Shown here: piece after piece, positions 20,921 to 21,615 of the stretch
Position numbering within the stretch: position 1 is the stretch's first letter
Layout of the letters: every line of letters starts with the position of its first letter
Source of the DNA: Utricularia gibba
Taxonomy: Eukaryota > Streptophyta > Magnoliopsida > Lamiales > Lentibulariaceae
Reading direction: 5' to 3'
DNA: 21,615 nt
NCBI GenBank assembly: GCA_002189035.1
Contig: NEEC01000231.1
Coordinates: 1 to 21,615, forward strand
Program-made: the position numbers and the translations under genes
Notes under the pieces: model-generated
What the model saw: the letters and a program-made list of their open reading frames with translations, nothing else
Told to the model about the DNA's origin: nothing
Database searches by the model: none

Positions 20921-21230
20921 CGATTTTCGTCGAATGGGAACGATTGTGCTGTGAAGTCAGACCAACCTTGGGTCCTACAAAGTTCCCAACAACAGCACCC
21001 GCCAAAAAAACGACAACTTTTCCTTCAAAAAGCATGTAGGCAGCCACCGAAAACCCAACGTTAATAAATGCATCACTTTTTGGCCGGGCTACAAATGACT
21101 ATGGGCCAGAGCGCGACTCGACCATTTGCTCGATACTGGAGCCCGCCTAGAGCGCCTCCTCAAATATAAATCAGGTTGTTGAGAAAACCATTTGGGGTTC
21201 TCATGACATCCTAACTAAAGCGAATGCATA
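20921..21230 (+). repeat. A monomer with B-type end, breaking the HOR (310 bp)
   Basis: The front is a divergent A of the older kind: gaatgggaacgattg, agaccaaccttgg, ggtcctacaaag, ccttcaaaaagc, gccaccg and ctggagcccgcc. After aaaaccatttgggg it changes from the A form tgctcatgac to the B form ttctcatgac, then ctaactaaagcgaatgcata. The next monomer is C, not B. A crossover in the last ~45 bp of the monomer has therefore removed one B. Confidence 0.87.
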
Positions 21231-21615
21231 CGATTTCGTCGAGTACGACCCGATTGGGCTTAGTAGCCAGACCGAATCTCGGGCCCTGACAAAGCTCCCA
21301 ACTACAGCACCCACCTTAAAACGGCAAGCTGTTGCTTGAAAAACCATTTAGGCAGCCGCCTGAAACCCAACGTTGATAAATGCATCACTTATTTTCCGGG
21401 CCACAACTGACTATGGGCCTGAGCCCGACCCGACCTCTGGCCCAATCCTGAAACCCCCCAAGAGCGCCTCTCAAATATAAGTAGAGTGTTGAGAAAACCA
21501 TTGGGGTTCTCATGACATCCTAACTACAGCAAATGCGTTACGATTTTCGTCGAGTGCGACCCGATTGGGCTTAGTAGCCAGACCGAATCTCGGGCCGGAC
21601 AAAGCTCCCAACGAC
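21231..21615 (+). repeat. C2 monomer followed by truncated D at right edge
   Basis: C2 occupies 21231-21540 and has aatcctgaaacc and actacagcaaatgcgtta. It differs from the others at gccgcctgaaaccc, gcgcctctcaaat and gagaaaaccattgg. The D front at 21541-21615 has gggccggacaaag. The window ends before the half boundary, so D1 and D2 cannot be told apart. By the C2 rule D2 would be expected. Confidence 0.87.

Larger units (their letters stand above)
1..21615. repeat. Tandem satellite array, ~312 bp monomer, higher-order organised
   Basis: About 70 head-to-tail copies of a ~312 bp monomer fill the window with no interruption, inversion or inserted element. Most monomers are 307-315 bp; two are shortened (290 bp at 3746-4035, 293 bp at 8730-9022). 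Blocks present in nearly every copy include a tail with gttgagaaaaccatttgggg or a close variant, catgacatcctaact, and a central aaatgcatcactt. The copies fall into classes A, B, C and D that recur in fixed order, which makes this a higher-order repeat rather than a simple monomeric array. Both window edges lie inside satellite, so the real array is longer. A eukaryotic heterochromatic location (centromere, knob or subtelomere) is inferred from structure alone; I do not recognise the family. Confidence 0.97.

Noticed and set aside
1-21615. CRISPR array or bacterial repeat region
   Set aside because: Repeat units are ~312 bp and contiguous, with no short direct repeats separated by unique spacers and no cas-like genes.
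1-21615. Ribosomal intergenic spacer subrepeats, or tandem LTR or transposon remnants
   Set aside because: No rRNA sequence, polypurine tract, primer binding site, terminal repeat or transposase/reverse transcriptase motif was seen. The period is uniform across the whole window.
1-21615. Assembly artefact duplicating one 2.19 kb segment
   Set aside because: The copies have different private variants (for example near 14306, 15484, 17812, 18338 and 20260), so they are not exact duplicates, although copy number still needs read support.

Overview
The whole window, from first to last base, is one uninterrupted tandem satellite array. I see no protein-coding gene, RNA gene, transposon, CRISPR array or unique flanking DNA. 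The unit is a ~312 bp monomer, always in the same orientation. About 70 copies are present: 69 complete and one cut off at the right edge. I set each monomer start at the cgattt(t)cgtcga / cgattttcatcga motif. Organism: multi-kilobase higher-order satellite of this kind is eukaryotic. A plant (centromeric, knob or subtelomeric heterochromatin) is my best guess, but I do not recognise the family and the species cannot be read from the sequence.

Monomers fall into four basic classes, A, B, C and D, told apart by their first ~70 bases; three of them have subtypes. B1 and B2 differ at ccttacaaag versus cctaacaaag. C1 and C2 differ in the second half. D1 is a full D, and D2 has a D front half joined to an A rear half.

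Layout: (1) 1-4974, four tetramers A-B-C-D of ~1.23-1.25 kb, with heterogeneous A and C monomers; the fourth is A'-B2-C1-D1. (2) 4975-9958, two octamers of ~2.5 kb, each a heptamer plus one extra C/B hybrid monomer. (3) 9959-20920, five consecutive, near-identical heptamers A-B1-C2-D2-B2-C1-D1 of 2190-2195 bp, the homogenised higher-order repeat (HOR). (4) 20921-21615, the pattern breaks: an A monomer with a B-like end leads straight into C2 and a truncated D.

The layout records its own history. The 312 bp monomer is itself a diverged dimer of ~156 bp halves. Monomers diversified into A, B, C, D and formed a tetramer. Two diverged tetramers (A-B1-C-D1 and A'-B2-C1-D1, still side by side at 2497-4974) made an eight-monomer unit. 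Unequal recombination fused D1 and A' into the hybrid D2, giving the heptamer that was then amplified. The main interest is that the unfused predecessor arrangement, intermediate octamers and homogenised heptamers all lie within about 20 kb.
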